In this document: positions 17,299 to 25,683 of the stretch, one piece after another | Numbering within the stretch: position 1 is the first letter of the stretch | Layout: each line of letters opens with the position of its first letter | Assembly: GCA_902489135.1 (NCBI GenBank) | Contig: CABTYW010000001.1 | Span: 1-64,000, forward strand | Source: an uncultured Synergistaceae bacterium | GTDB lineage: Bacteria; Synergistota; Synergistia; Synergistales; Dethiosulfovibrionaceae | Length of the DNA stretch: 64,000 bases | Direction of reading: 5' to 3' | Made by a program: the position numbers and the translations under genes | The notes under the pieces: model-generated | Database searches by the model: none | The model's input: the letters and a program-made list of their open reading frames with translations, nothing else | Told to the model about the DNA's origin: nothing

Positions 17299-18813
17299 TT
17301 ATGGCTTTGGGTTCCGGTGCTCCCCGAGGGATGAATATTTTTCCTTCAGGTAGTTCACAAAGGGACGCGCATCTAGGCCGCAGCCCGTCACGCGGCGCAT
17401 CAAATCGGGCGCCGTCAGGGCACAGCCGGAGCTGAAGATGTTTTTCTGCATCCAGCCGTCGATGACTGAAATGTCGCCGCAAGCCAGTTTGTCAAAGGCT
17501 TCGGGGCAGTCCTTCACCAGCTTTTCGCGCAGCATGCCGTCATAAATGTTCCCCAGAGCGTAACTCTGGAAATAGCCGATATAGTCACCGGTCCAGTGCA
17601 TGTCCTGAAGGACGCCTTCCAGGTCGTCGGCGGGCGTGACGCCCAGCAGGCTTTTGTATTTTTCGTTCCATGCGGCCGGCATATCGGCGGCGGTAATGCG
17701 CCCTCGAAAATAATCGCGTTCCAGCTCGTAGCGGATGATGACGTGCAGACTGTAGGTCACTTCGTCGGCATCGGTGCGCCGTGCTCCCGGACTGACGGTG
17801 TTGATGCCCCTGTAAAAGTCAATAAGGTCAATGCCTTGAAACTCAGGCAGAGCCCGTTGCAGGTCGTTGTAACGCCATGTCCAGAACTCCAGGCTTCGGC
17901 CGATGATGTTCTCGTAAAATCGGGCGACGCCTTCCTGCATGGCGCCGGAAATGCCGCCCCACAGCCCCGCCTCGGCGTAACTCTCATCGGTTCTGACGGC
18001 GTATGCGGCATGTCCGCCCTCGTGAAGCAGCGTAAAGATCAGCGAGAGGAAGCCGTTCCGTCCCAATGAGATGCGGGCGTCTCTGGGTCCGACGCGGTTG
18101 GTCAGCCCATGGGAACCGAAACCGTTGAAGGTGACGCATTTTTCGTCAAGGCCGTTGCCGCAGGCTAATTTTACGCCAAGGTCCATGACCGCTTCGGCGC
18201 CGTAATCCCTGTTCATGAAAGCGCCGCCGTCCCGGCAGCCCGGGGGAATTTCGCGCAGCAGATCGCCGATGCCCCGGCGCAGCACCTCAAACTGGTCGTC
18301 GATGTCCTGCGAGGCCAGTCCCTGATCCGTAAGCCCCACCAGCGTGTCGAAGGCGGGAGCGTCAGGCTCAAGAGCCAAAGCCATCTCCTTTTTCAAGTCA
18401 AAGGCTTTTTTCAGCCAGGGCTCGAAAATTCCGTAATCCCGCCGCTCCCGGGCCTTTCTCCAGGCTGTCACGGCATCGGAACGAATGAGATGAAATCGAC
18501 GGAGCGTCTCGGGCGGAATGCGCGTGGCCTTGCGGTACTCACTGAGAAAAATTCTGCGCTGCCCCCTTTGAATGTCGCTCAAACCGCCGGGATCGAGGGC
18601 TGAAAGCTCGCAGGCGGCGTCTTTTGCCCTCGATCCGACGAAAAGTTCGTCTTTCTTTCGGGCCAGAGCGGCCGAAAGTTCCTGTCTGTAGGCCGCTCCG
18701 CCTTCGGGCAGAGACGTCCATTGATCGTACCTCAAAAGACCTTCGAGGGAGGCAAAATACCGAAGGCGACACAAAATCTCCGCCGCCGTTTTAAAACAAT
18801 CTTCTCTTTTCAC
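17299..18813 (-). CDS. M32 family metallocarboxypeptidase (carboxypeptidase Taq)
   Basis: This protein of 504 residues has the zinc motif HEGGH within TLLHEGGHAAYAV, followed by the glutamate-containing GLWGGISGAMQEGVARF, as in carboxypeptidase Taq. M32 enzymes remove broad C-terminal residues from peptides in the cytoplasm. The frame is open well upstream but contains no ATG in the plausible region. The GTG at 18813 gives the normal family length and has GGAAAGG about 13 bases ahead; a TTG six codons upstream is possible. A 16-base perfect hairpin lies just upstream of the start. Confidence 0.9.
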   Translation of the reverse strand: MKREDCFKTAAEILCRLRYFASLEGLLRYDQWTSLPEGGAAYRQELSAALARKKDELFVGSRAKDAACELSALDPGGLSDIQRGQRRIFLSEYRKATRIPPETLRRFHLIRSDAVTAWRKARERRDYGIFEPWLKKAFDLKKEMALALEPDAPAFDTLVGLTDQGLASQDIDDQFEVLRRGIGDLLREIPPGCRDGGAFMNRDYGAEAVMDLGVKLACGNGLDEKCVTFNGFGSHGLTNRVGPRDARISLGRNGFLSLIFTLLHEGGHAAYAVRTDESYAEAGLWGGISGAMQEGVARFYENIIGRSLEFWTWRYNDLQRALPEFQGIDLIDFYRGINTVSPGARRTDADEVTYSLHVIIRYELERDYFRGRITAADMPAAWNEKYKSLLGVTPADDLEGVLQDMHWTGDYIGYFQSYALGNIYDGMLREKLVKDCPEAFDKLACGDISVIDGWMQKNIFSSGCALTAPDLMRRVTGCGLDARPFVNYLKEKYSSLGEHRNPKP

Positions 18814-18845
18814 CGAAGTTTTCAATCCTTTCCGGGCGTCTTTCG

Positions 18846-18882
18846 TTCGTTCCTTTTCGGCGCATCGCCGAAAAGGAACGAA
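18846..18882. repeat. 16-bp perfect hairpin upstream of M32 gene
   Basis: Arms 18846-18861 and 18867-18882 are perfectly complementary around a five-base loop. It lies about 30 bases upstream of the M32 start codon, so if transcribed it is a 5'-UTR structure. No T-run follows on either strand. Confidence 0.75.
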
Positions 18883-19210
18883 GTCCCCTGCCGCGCAAAC
18901 TGCGCGCTGTACTTCGATTATACATTGAAAAAGGCTCCCTTTTGGGCTTGTGAAACAAGTTTTCGCGCAAAACATCCGCCGAGAAAAAATTTTGACGCCG
19001 GGGATTTATGCTGAAAAAGCAGATTTCTGCTACAATAGGAATAATTCTTCATTGGGGTTTTTCTCTTCTTTTTTCGAAAAAAATCGCGCCTCCTTCGCCG
19101 AGGCCGCGCGAAAAAGAGAAAAATGTTTACAGTCCCGCATAAAATAAAATCCCGCGCCCTGCGCGCCGCCGGGGCAGCGGGAAAATCTTTCCATTCAGGG
19201 AGGTTTGCCC
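18883..19210 (+). promoter_or_regulatory. Intergenic region with promoter and leader of IMPDH
   Basis: This divergent intergenic region holds no gene. On the plus strand an extended -10, TGC-TACAAT (19028-19036), is the best promoter candidate, giving a leader of about 170 bases before the IMPDH gene. The leader contains several short hairpins (GCCTC...GAGGC near 19091; CCCGC...GCGGG close to the ribosome site). It does not match the purine riboswitch core. Confidence 0.45.
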
Positions 19211-20716
19211 ATGGCAACATACGTCAATGAACCGGCACACACTTTTAACGAGTACCTTCTCATTCCCGGATACTCGTCGGCGGACTGCCGCCCCGAAAAC
19301 GTGTCGCTGAAAACGCCTCTGGTCAAATTCAAAAAGGGGGAAAAATCCGCCATCGAGATGTCAATCCCCATGGTTTCCGCCATTATGCAGTCCGTCTCCA
19401 ACGACACCATGGCCATCGCGCTGGCCAAGGCCGGCGGCGTATCCTTCATTTACGGCTCCCAGTCCATTGAAAGCGAAGCGGCCATGGTGGCCCGCGTCAA
19501 AGCCTACAAGGCGGGCTTCGTTCCCAGCGATTCCAATATCCGCCCCGACGCCACTCTTGCCGACATTTTGGACCTGAAAAGGCGCACGGGACATTCCACG
19601 GTGGCCGTCACCGAAGACGGCACGGCCAACGGCAAGCTTCTGGGCATCGTTTCAAGCCGCGATTACCGCGTCAGCCGCATGAGCCCCGACGATCAGGTGT
19701 CATCCTTCATGACTCCCCTGGAAAAGCTGGTCACGGCGCCGGAGGGCACCACGCTCAGCGAGGCCAACGACATCATCTGGGACAACAAAATCAACTCGCT
19801 CCCCATTGTCACTCAAGACGGCCGCCTTTCGGCCTTCGTATTCCGCAAGGACTACGCCGAGCACAAGGAAAATCCCGACGAGCTTCTGGACGATCACAAG
19901 CGCTATGTGGTCGGAGCGGGCATTAACACGCGCGACTACAAAGAACGCGTTCCCGCGTTGGTGGCCGCCGGAGCCGACGCACTGTGCATCGACTCATCGG
20001 AAGGGTTTACGGAATGGCAGAAAATGACGCTTTCGTGGATCCGTGAAACCTACGGCGACACCGTGAAAGTGGGCGCCGGCAATGTGGTGGATCGTGAAGG
20101 ATTTCTGTTTCTCGCCGAGTGCGGCGCCGATTTCGTGAAAGTGGGCATCGGCGGCGGTTCCATCTGCATTACCCGCGAGACCAAGGGCATCGGACGCGGA
20201 CAAGCCACGGCCGTCATCGACGTTTGCAAGGCCCGCGACGAGTATTATGAAAAAACGGGCGTCTACATTCCCATCTGCTCCGACGGCGGCATCGTTTACG
20301 ACCACCATATCACCCTCGCTCTGGCCATGGGCGCCGATTTCGTCATGCTGGGTCGCTATTTCGCGCGCTTTGACGAAAGCCCCACGGAGAAGCTCTCCGT
20401 AGGCGGCGTGTCCGTCAAGGAGTATTGGGGCGAGGGCAGCAACCGAGCCCGCAACTGGCAGCGTTACGATCTGGGAGGCTCGCAGAAGCTTTCCTTCGAG
20501 GAAGGCGTTGACAGTTATGTGCCCTACGCGGGGCCCCTGAAGGAGAACGTGGAAAAAACCTGCATGAAAATCAAATCCACCATGTGCAACTGCGGCGCGC
20601 TCACCATCGGAGAGCTTCAGCGGAAATCCAAGCTCACCCTGGTGTCCGCCACGAGCATCGTGGAAGGCGGAGCTCACGACGTGATCCGCAAGGACAAAAA
20701 TCCCGACACTCATTAG
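19211..20716 (+). CDS. guaB: IMP dehydrogenase, Tritrichomonas-like lineage
   Basis: This 501-residue enzyme oxidises IMP to XMP with NAD, the committed step to GMP. The catalytic loop is [10 protein letters not shown] with Cys319, and the flap dyad is Arg418-Tyr419 in [13 protein letters not shown]-pair region is inserted at about residues 100-220 ([19 protein letters not shown]). The N-terminus ([15 protein letters not shown]) and residue numbering match the Tritrichomonas foetus enzyme as I remember it, rather than the E. coli type. The ATG at 19211 follows GGGAGG; a start two codons earlier is also open. A hairpin after the gene may end transcription. Confidence 0.95.
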   Translation: MATYVNEPAHTFNEYLLIPGYSSADCRPENVSLKTPLVKFKKGEKSAIEMSIPMVSAIMQSVSNDTMAIALAKAGGVSFIYGSQSIESEAAMVARVKAYKAGFVPSDSNIRPDATLADILDLKRRTGHSTVAVTEDGTANGKLLGIVSSRDYRVSRMSPDDQVSSFMTPLEKLVTAPEGTTLSEANDIIWDNKINSLPIVTQDGRLSAFVFRKDYAEHKENPDELLDDHKRYVVGAGINTRDYKERVPALVAAGADALCIDSSEGFTEWQKMTLSWIRETYGDTVKVGAGNVVDREGFLFLAECGADFVKVGIGGGSICITRETKGIGRGQATAVIDVCKARDEYYEKTGVYIPICSDGGIVYDHHITLALAMGADFVMLGRYFARFDESPTEKLSVGGVSVKEYWGEGSNRARNWQRYDLGGSQKLSFEEGVDSYVPYAGPLKENVEKTCMKIKSTMCNCGALTIGELQRKSKLTLVSATSIVEGGAHDVIRKDKNPDTH

Positions 20717-20746
20717 GCTTTGCCCGCTCCGCCCCGTCGCATGCCA

Positions 20747-20780
20747 CAAGCCGCTCTCGTCGCAGAGCGGCTTGTTCTCT
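20747..20780 (+). terminator. Probable terminator after IMPDH gene
   Basis: Perfect 11-base arms (20747-20757 and 20764-20774) with a six-base loop, followed by a T/C-rich TTCTCTC rather than a pure T-run. Confidence 0.65.
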
Positions 20781-20883
20781 CAAAAAGCGCCGTCCCGCCT
20801 TGCGGACCGAGCGCCGCGTGGCGCGCATCCGGCGTCGATTTCCTGCAAAAAATGAAAAAATCAACGGTCTTCGGAGGCCATCT

Positions 20884-23403
20884 ATGACAACACTTCAGCA
20901 ACTGAAGCCGGGAGAATCGGCCGTGGTCACGACTGTGGGAGGAGAGGGCGCGCTGCGTCAACATTTTCTCGACATGGGCGTCATTCCCGGAGCCGCTCTG
21001 ACCGTTACGAAATTCGCCCCCATGGGCGATCCCATGGAACTGCTCATTCACGGCTATGAGCTGACGTTGCGCCTGGCCGATGCCGACAAGATCGGAGTGC
21101 GCCCCCTCACGGCGTCGGAGAAAACGTCGGCGGATTTTCAAAAGAATTCAGGTCGCCCCGAAGCCGTACAGCATCCCGGCCTCGGGGAAGGCGGGCGATT
21201 TCACGATCGCGCCACTGAAATGCCGCTGCCGGAAGGCACGACGCTGACCTTCGCTCTGGTGGGCAACCAGAACTGCGGCAAGACCACGCTGTTCAATCAG
21301 CTTACGGGCTCCAATCAGCACGTGGGAAATTTTCCCGGCGTCACCGTAGACCGTAAGGACGGCATCATCAAGGGACACCCTCACACGCTGGTGACCGACC
21401 TGCCGGGAATTTATTCTCTTTCGCCCTACAGCAGCGAAGAGCAAGTGTCGCGTGCCTTTATCCTCGAAAACAAGCCCCACGGCATTATCAACATCGTGGA
21501 TGCCACCAACATCGAGCGCAACCTCTATCTGACCATGCAGCTTCTGGAACTGGACATGCCCATGGTGTTGGTGCTGAACATGATGGACGAGGTGCGCGCC
21601 AACGGCGGTTCCATTTTGATCAACAAAATGGAACGGGCTCTGTCGGTGCCCGTCATTCCCATTTCAGCGGCTCGGGGCGAGGGCATCGACGAAATGATCG
21701 ACCATGCCGTTCACGTGGCCAGGTATCAGGAACGCCCGGCGCGCCAGGATTTCTGCGACCGCAACGAAGACGGGGGCGCGGTGCATCGCTGTCTTCACGG
21801 CATTATGCATCTCATCGAGGATCACGCCGCCGCCGCGGGACTTCCTCTTCGCTTTGCCGCCGGAAAGCTCGTCGAGGGCGACTTTCGCATTTTAGAAGCG
21901 CTCAATCTCACCGACAATGAGAAAGAGGCCATTGAACATATCATCGTTCAGATGGAAGCGGAACGCGGCCTCGACCGCTCAGCCGCCATGGCGGACATGC
22001 GTTTCGACTTTATCGGCCGGCTCTGCTCCACCACGGTGATCAAACCTCAGAAAAACAAGGGCTATGAGCGCAGCCGCAAAATCGACAGACTGCTGACGGG
22101 CACGTACACCGCCCTTCCCGTCTTTGCGGCCATCATGTCGCTGGTGTTCTGGCTGACCTTCAGTGTCATCGGCCCCGCGCTCCAGGATCTTCTGTCCCGA
22201 CTGATCGACACGCTGTCCTCCGCCGCCGACGCAATGATGGCCGCATCGGGCGTCAACGCGCTCGTACGGTCTCTGACGGTCGACGGAATTTTCAGCGGCG
22301 TCGGCAGCGTGATCAGCTTTCTGCCCGTCATTGTGGTGCTGTTCTTTTTCCTGTCCATGCTGGAAGACAGCGGCTACATGGCGCGCGTTGCCTTCGTAAT
22401 GGATCACCTGCTGAGAAAAATCGGTCTTTCAGGACGCAGCATCGTGCCCATGCTCATCGGCTTCGGCTGCACCGTCCCGGCCGTCATGGCCGGTCGCACG
22501 CTGCCGTCGGAACGCGATCGCCGCATGACCGTCATGCTGACGCCCTTCATGAGCTGTTCGGCCAAGCTGCCCATCTACGTATTCTTCGCGGCGGCTTTCT
22601 TCCCGAAAATGGCCGGAGGCATCACGGTGGCTCTGTACCTTCTGGGAATTCTCACCGGCGTCGCCGCGGCGCTGATCTCAAAAAACACGGTTTTCAAAGG
22701 AGAGCCCGTGCCCTTCGTCATGGAACTGCCCAACTACCGCCTGCCCGGCGTGGAAAACACGCTGCGCCTCATGTGGCAAAAGGCCCGGGATTTCATCGAG
22801 CGCGCCTTTACGGTGATCTTTATGGGCACCATCGTCATCTGGTTCCTTCAGACCTTCGACTTTCGTCTCAACGTCGTGACCGACTCGAGATACAGTATGC
22901 TCGCCGCCGTCGCGGGAGCCATTGCGCCGATTTTTGCTCCTCTGGGCTTCGGCGACTGGAGAATTTCCACGGCGCTCATGACGGGAGTGCTGGCGAAAGA
23001 GAGCGTGGTTTCCACGCTTTCGGTGGTGCTGGGCGGTGCCGAAAAGCTCGGCGAAGTGATGACGCCTCTCGGGGCCGCCTCGTTTTTAGTGTTCTGTCTT
23101 CTCTATACGCCCTGCGTTGCCGCCGTCGCGGCCATTCGACGCGAACTGGGCACCCGCTGGGCGCTGGGGGTGACGCTGTGGCAGTTCGCCGTCGCCTGGC
23201 TGGCCGCCGGGGCGGTGAAACTGACGGGAAATCTTCTCCGAGGGATTGAGATGAACGGCTCCACGGCGCTGGTGCTTTTTCTGGTGGCGGCGGCCGTCGC
23301 GGCCGCCCTCTTGCGGCTGCGGCGCAAAAAAGGATGCCCCTGCGGCAGCTGCTCGCGCTGCTTGTTAAAGGGCAGCTGTTCGCGTCCTCTCAAAAAGAAC
23401 TAA
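20884..23403 (+). CDS. feoB: FeoA-FeoB fused ferrous iron transporter
   Basis: This 839-residue protein imports Fe(II). Residues 1-75 form an SH3-like FeoA domain (LKPGESAVVTTVGGEGALRQ), joined by a poorly conserved linker to the FeoB G domain at about residue 120 with G1 GNQNCGKTTLFN, FPGVTVDR, G3 DLPG and G4 NMMD. The membrane domain with two Gate-like repeats follows, including the IGFGCTVPAVMA and SCSAKLPIYVF motifs. The C-terminus ends in a short Cys-rich tail (CPCGSCSRCLLKGSC) that may bind metal. The ATG at 20884 is eight codons or fewer from a GGAGG and begins the FeoA homology; longer readings upstream are not credible. Confidence 0.95.
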   Translation: MTTLQQLKPGESAVVTTVGGEGALRQHFLDMGVIPGAALTVTKFAPMGDPMELLIHGYELTLRLADADKIGVRPLTASEKTSADFQKNSGRPEAVQHPGLGEGGRFHDRATEMPLPEGTTLTFALVGNQNCGKTTLFNQLTGSNQHVGNFPGVTVDRKDGIIKGHPHTLVTDLPGIYSLSPYSSEEQVSRAFILENKPHGIINIVDATNIERNLYLTMQLLELDMPMVLVLNMMDEVRANGGSILINKMERALSVPVIPISAARGEGIDEMIDHAVHVARYQERPARQDFCDRNEDGGAVHRCLHGIMHLIEDHAAAAGLPLRFAAGKLVEGDFRILEALNLTDNEKEAIEHIIVQMEAERGLDRSAAMADMRFDFIGRLCSTTVIKPQKNKGYERSRKIDRLLTGTYTALPVFAAIMSLVFWLTFSVIGPALQDLLSRLIDTLSSAADAMMAASGVNALVRSLTVDGIFSGVGSVISFLPVIVVLFFFLSMLEDSGYMARVAFVMDHLLRKIGLSGRSIVPMLIGFGCTVPAVMAGRTLPSERDRRMTVMLTPFMSCSAKLPIYVFFAAAFFPKMAGGITVALYLLGILTGVAAALISKNTVFKGEPVPFVMELPNYRLPGVENTLRLMWQKARDFIERAFTVIFMGTIVIWFLQTFDFRLNVVTDSRYSMLAAVAGAIAPIFAPLGFGDWRISTALMTGVLAKESVVSTLSVVLGGAEKLGEVMTPLGAASFLVFCLLYTPCVAAVAAIRRELGTRWALGVTLWQFAVAWLAAGAVKLTGNLLRGIEMNGSTALVLFLVAAAVAAALLRLRRKKGCPCGSCSRCLLKGSCSRPLKKN

Positions 23404-23468
23404 TCCGCTCCGGGGGCGATGGGAACCGCCCATGAAAGGGTTTCGCCCCTCGAAAAAAGACGGAGCGT

Positions 23469-23509
23469 CCGTCGGATGAAAAGCTTTCCGAAAGCTTTTC
23501 ATCCGACGG
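23469..23509. repeat. 19-bp perfect hairpin
   Basis: The core arms 23471-23487 and 23491-23507 pair perfectly around CCG, extended by two further G-C pairs. An A-run (seven A) starts eight bases downstream. Confidence 0.85.
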
Positions 23510-23541
23510 GACGTACAAAAAAAGAGGCGGATCCCCTTCAC

Positions 23542-23583
23542 AAGAGCACGGGGGCGGCTTGAAAAAGCCGCCCCCGTGCTCTT
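23542..23583. repeat. 19-bp perfect hairpin with GAAA tetraloop
   Basis: Arms 23542-23560 and 23565-23583 pair perfectly around a GAAA tetraloop on the plus strand. No T-run is adjacent. Confidence 0.85.
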
Positions 23584-23600
23584 ATAAAAAGCCCGACGGT

Positions 23601-23640
23601 CGAAACGAGGCTTTATGGAAAGCCTCGTTTCGGCTTTTTT
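23601..23640 (+). terminator. Rho-independent terminator of feoAB
   Basis: Arms 23601-23614 and 23619-23632 are perfect, with loop ATGG, then GC and six T. On the minus strand a T-run (five T) lies ten bases past the stem, so it may work in both directions. Confidence 0.85.
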
Positions 23641-23651
23641 CCTGCGCAAAC

Positions 23652-24566
23652 TTACGGAGTCGCGCGGCGGCCCCCACGGTCTTCTTCGCTCAGTCGCCGC
23701 CGCGTCAGCGTGTAGCCCTGGCCGTTGACTCCGGTAACGCCGGAGGTGACGATGAAGGCGCCGGGATCCAAAGACAGCACCCTGCCCTTGATAAAGGGGT
23801 ATTTTTTGGCGTGCACCACCGTCAGCACGGCCCGTCGCTCAAGCCCCCGAAAGGCCGTGTCGATGTGAAACAGCGTGGCGCCCACGTCGGCGTCATGAAG
23901 GAGCATCTCGCAGATTTCATGAAAGCGCTCGGAGATGATCATGACCTGTACCTTGCCGTCACCCCAGATCACCGTGCGGTTCAGCGTGATGCCCACCGCC
24001 GCGGAGATAAGAAGGCTGTACAGCAGTTCCTGCGGGCCGTTCAGAAAGACCTGCGCTCCGATGATGGCCACGTCGAAAAAGAACATGGAGTTGCCCACGG
24101 GAATTCCGCGGTACTTCTGGAGGATGCAGGGCGGAATGTCCATGCCGCCGCTGGAAGCTCCCGCGCGAATGATGAGGCCGACGCCCGCCCCCTGAAGCAC
24201 ACCGGTGAACAGGGCGGCCATGAGACGGTCATGGAGAAACAGACCCTCCAACGGCATCGTCTCCAAAATCCCCAGCAACAGAGGATAGAACAGCGTGGAA
24301 AAAAGCGACGCCGCGGCAAATTCTCCGCCGAGAAAGAAAAGTCCCAGAAAAAACAGAAGACCGTTGACGGTGCCGTTGATCACCGACAGACGCAGAGGCA
24401 AAAAGTGCTGAATAAACAGAGATATGCCCGCCGAACCGCCAAGCATGAATTTTTCGGGCACCACGAAGGCACAGATGGAAAAGGCGATCATCCCGTTGCC
24501 CAGCACAAGGTACATCAACATTCTGCCGTATCTTCCCGCGTCACTTCCGTTGAGCTGCAGCTTCAC
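23652..24566 (-). CDS. YitT family (DUF161/DUF2179) membrane protein
   Basis: This protein of 304 residues has five to six membrane helices in its first 200 residues, with the family features NGTVNGLLFFLG and ASSGGMDIPPCILQK, and a C-terminal DUF2179 domain (RGLERRAVLTVVHAKKY, then DPGAFIVTSGVTGVNGQGY). YitT proteins are widespread in Firmicutes and relatives, and their substrate is not established. The GTG at 24566 is chosen because GAGGAGG lies seven bases ahead; an ATG eleven codons upstream would include this ribosome site in the coding sequence. Confidence 0.88.
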   Translation of the reverse strand: MKLQLNGSDAGRYGRMLMYLVLGNGMIAFSICAFVVPEKFMLGGSAGISLFIQHFLPLRLSVINGTVNGLLFFLGLFFLGGEFAAASLFSTLFYPLLLGILETMPLEGLFLHDRLMAALFTGVLQGAGVGLIIRAGASSGGMDIPPCILQKYRGIPVGNSMFFFDVAIIGAQVFLNGPQELLYSLLISAAVGITLNRTVIWGDGKVQVMIISERFHEICEMLLHDADVGATLFHIDTAFRGLERRAVLTVVHAKKYPFIKGRVLSLDPGAFIVTSGVTGVNGQGYTLTRRRLSEEDRGGRRATP

Positions 24567-24721
24567 ACCAAGGCCTCCTCGACGCCGCCACGACGTCACA
24601 AAACAACGCTGTCGCGCTTTTCGCCCGCCGCCTCAACGGCGGTCGGCGGACGATAAAAGAACTCGCCCGCGGTTTTTTCGGCAACGTTTTTTGCGGACTG
24701 CGGGGCTTTCAGGGCCTCCGC

Positions 24722-25498
24722 TTATCCGAAAAGAACATCCAAAACCATCATGACCGAAAAGCCCAGCATATAGGACAGCACGCCCACATGGGAATGTTCG
24801 CCCGACGACATCTCGGGAATAAGCTCTTCCACTACCACATAAACCATGGCTCCCGCCGCGAAAGCCGGAAAATAGGGCAGCAGAGGAACCACGGCGCCGG
24901 CCGCCCAAAAGGTCAGAAGAGCGCCCAGAGGCTCAACCGCGCCGGAAAGAATGCCCGCCGCAAAGGCTTGATGGGAAGAAACGCCCCGGGATCGCAGAGG
25001 CATGGAAACAATGGCGCCTTCGAGAAGATTCTGCACGGCGGTCCCCACCGACAGAGCCGGCGCCGCGCCGGAAGACCGTCCCGACGATGCGAAAGCGGCG
25101 TACACGGTGCCCACGGCCATGCCCTCGGGAACGTTGTGCAGCGTCACCGCCGGCGCCAGCATGGTTGTGCGGGCCAGCTCTCTTCGGCCGCCCTCGGGCT
25201 TTTCGCTGAACATGTGAAGGTGAGGAACCGCATGATCCAACGCCAGGAGAAAGAAAACTCCCAGCCAAAAAACGACCGCGGCGGGCACAAAGGCCCGGTG
25301 CCCCCACGCGGCGCTCCGCTCCATGGAAGAAATGAGCAGACTCCACACCGACGCGGCCGTCATCACGCCTGCGGCAAATCCCTCCATCCCGCGGGAAAGA
25401 CTTCGATTCAGTCCGTTTTTCATAAAATAGGCCGAGGCCGACCCCACCGCCGTCCCCGCAAAGGGAATTAAAAATTCCACCGGCGTTTCAGCGCTCAC
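24722..25498 (-). CDS. ZIP family metal transporter
   Basis: This protein of 258 residues has eight predicted membrane helices. The ZIP metal-binding motifs are visible: HNVPEG in the fourth helix region, and a fifth-helix EGAIVS. A His-rich loop contains DHAVPHLHMF, and the last helix carries EPLGALL. ZIP proteins import zinc, iron or manganese. Start at GTG 25498, which follows AGGGGTGA at five bases; a TTG eleven codons upstream is possible. It lies 155 bases from the yitT start, in the same direction. Confidence 0.88.
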   Translation of the reverse strand: MSAETPVEFLIPFAGTAVGSASAYFMKNGLNRSLSRGMEGFAAGVMTAASVWSLLISSMERSAAWGHRAFVPAAVVFWLGVFFLLALDHAVPHLHMFSEKPEGGRRELARTTMLAPAVTLHNVPEGMAVGTVYAAFASSGRSSGAAPALSVGTAVQNLLEGAIVSMPLRSRGVSSHQAFAAGILSGAVEPLGALLTFWAAGAVVPLLPYFPAFAAGAMVYVVVEELIPEMSSGEHSHVGVLSYMLGFSVMMVLDVLFG

Positions 25499-25683
25499 GA
25501 AGTTCACCCCTATCAATGACGTCGTTTTCAAAGGGCGTCACATTTTTTTCCTTGGTCGAAAAAACCATCATCGCTCCTCGGTCGTTCAGACTCCGCCGCC
25601 GCGGCACCGGGCGCGCCTTTTCTGCAAGGACGCCCACGCCGTGAGGGTTTTCCCTGCAAAACCGCGAAAAGAAGAAAGCGCCG

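Larger units (their letters stand above)
23404..23651. other. Convergent intergenic region with three hairpins
   Basis: No gene is visible. Three strong hairpins follow one another: 23469-23509 (19 pairs, three-base loop), 23542-23583 (19 pairs, GAAA tetraloop) and 23601-23640 (14 pairs with a T-run). They lie between the convergent FeoB and YitT genes. Confidence 0.85.

Noticed and set aside
19037..19210. Purine riboswitch upstream of guaB
   Set aside because: The leader has hairpins, but not the conserved three-way junction core sequences.
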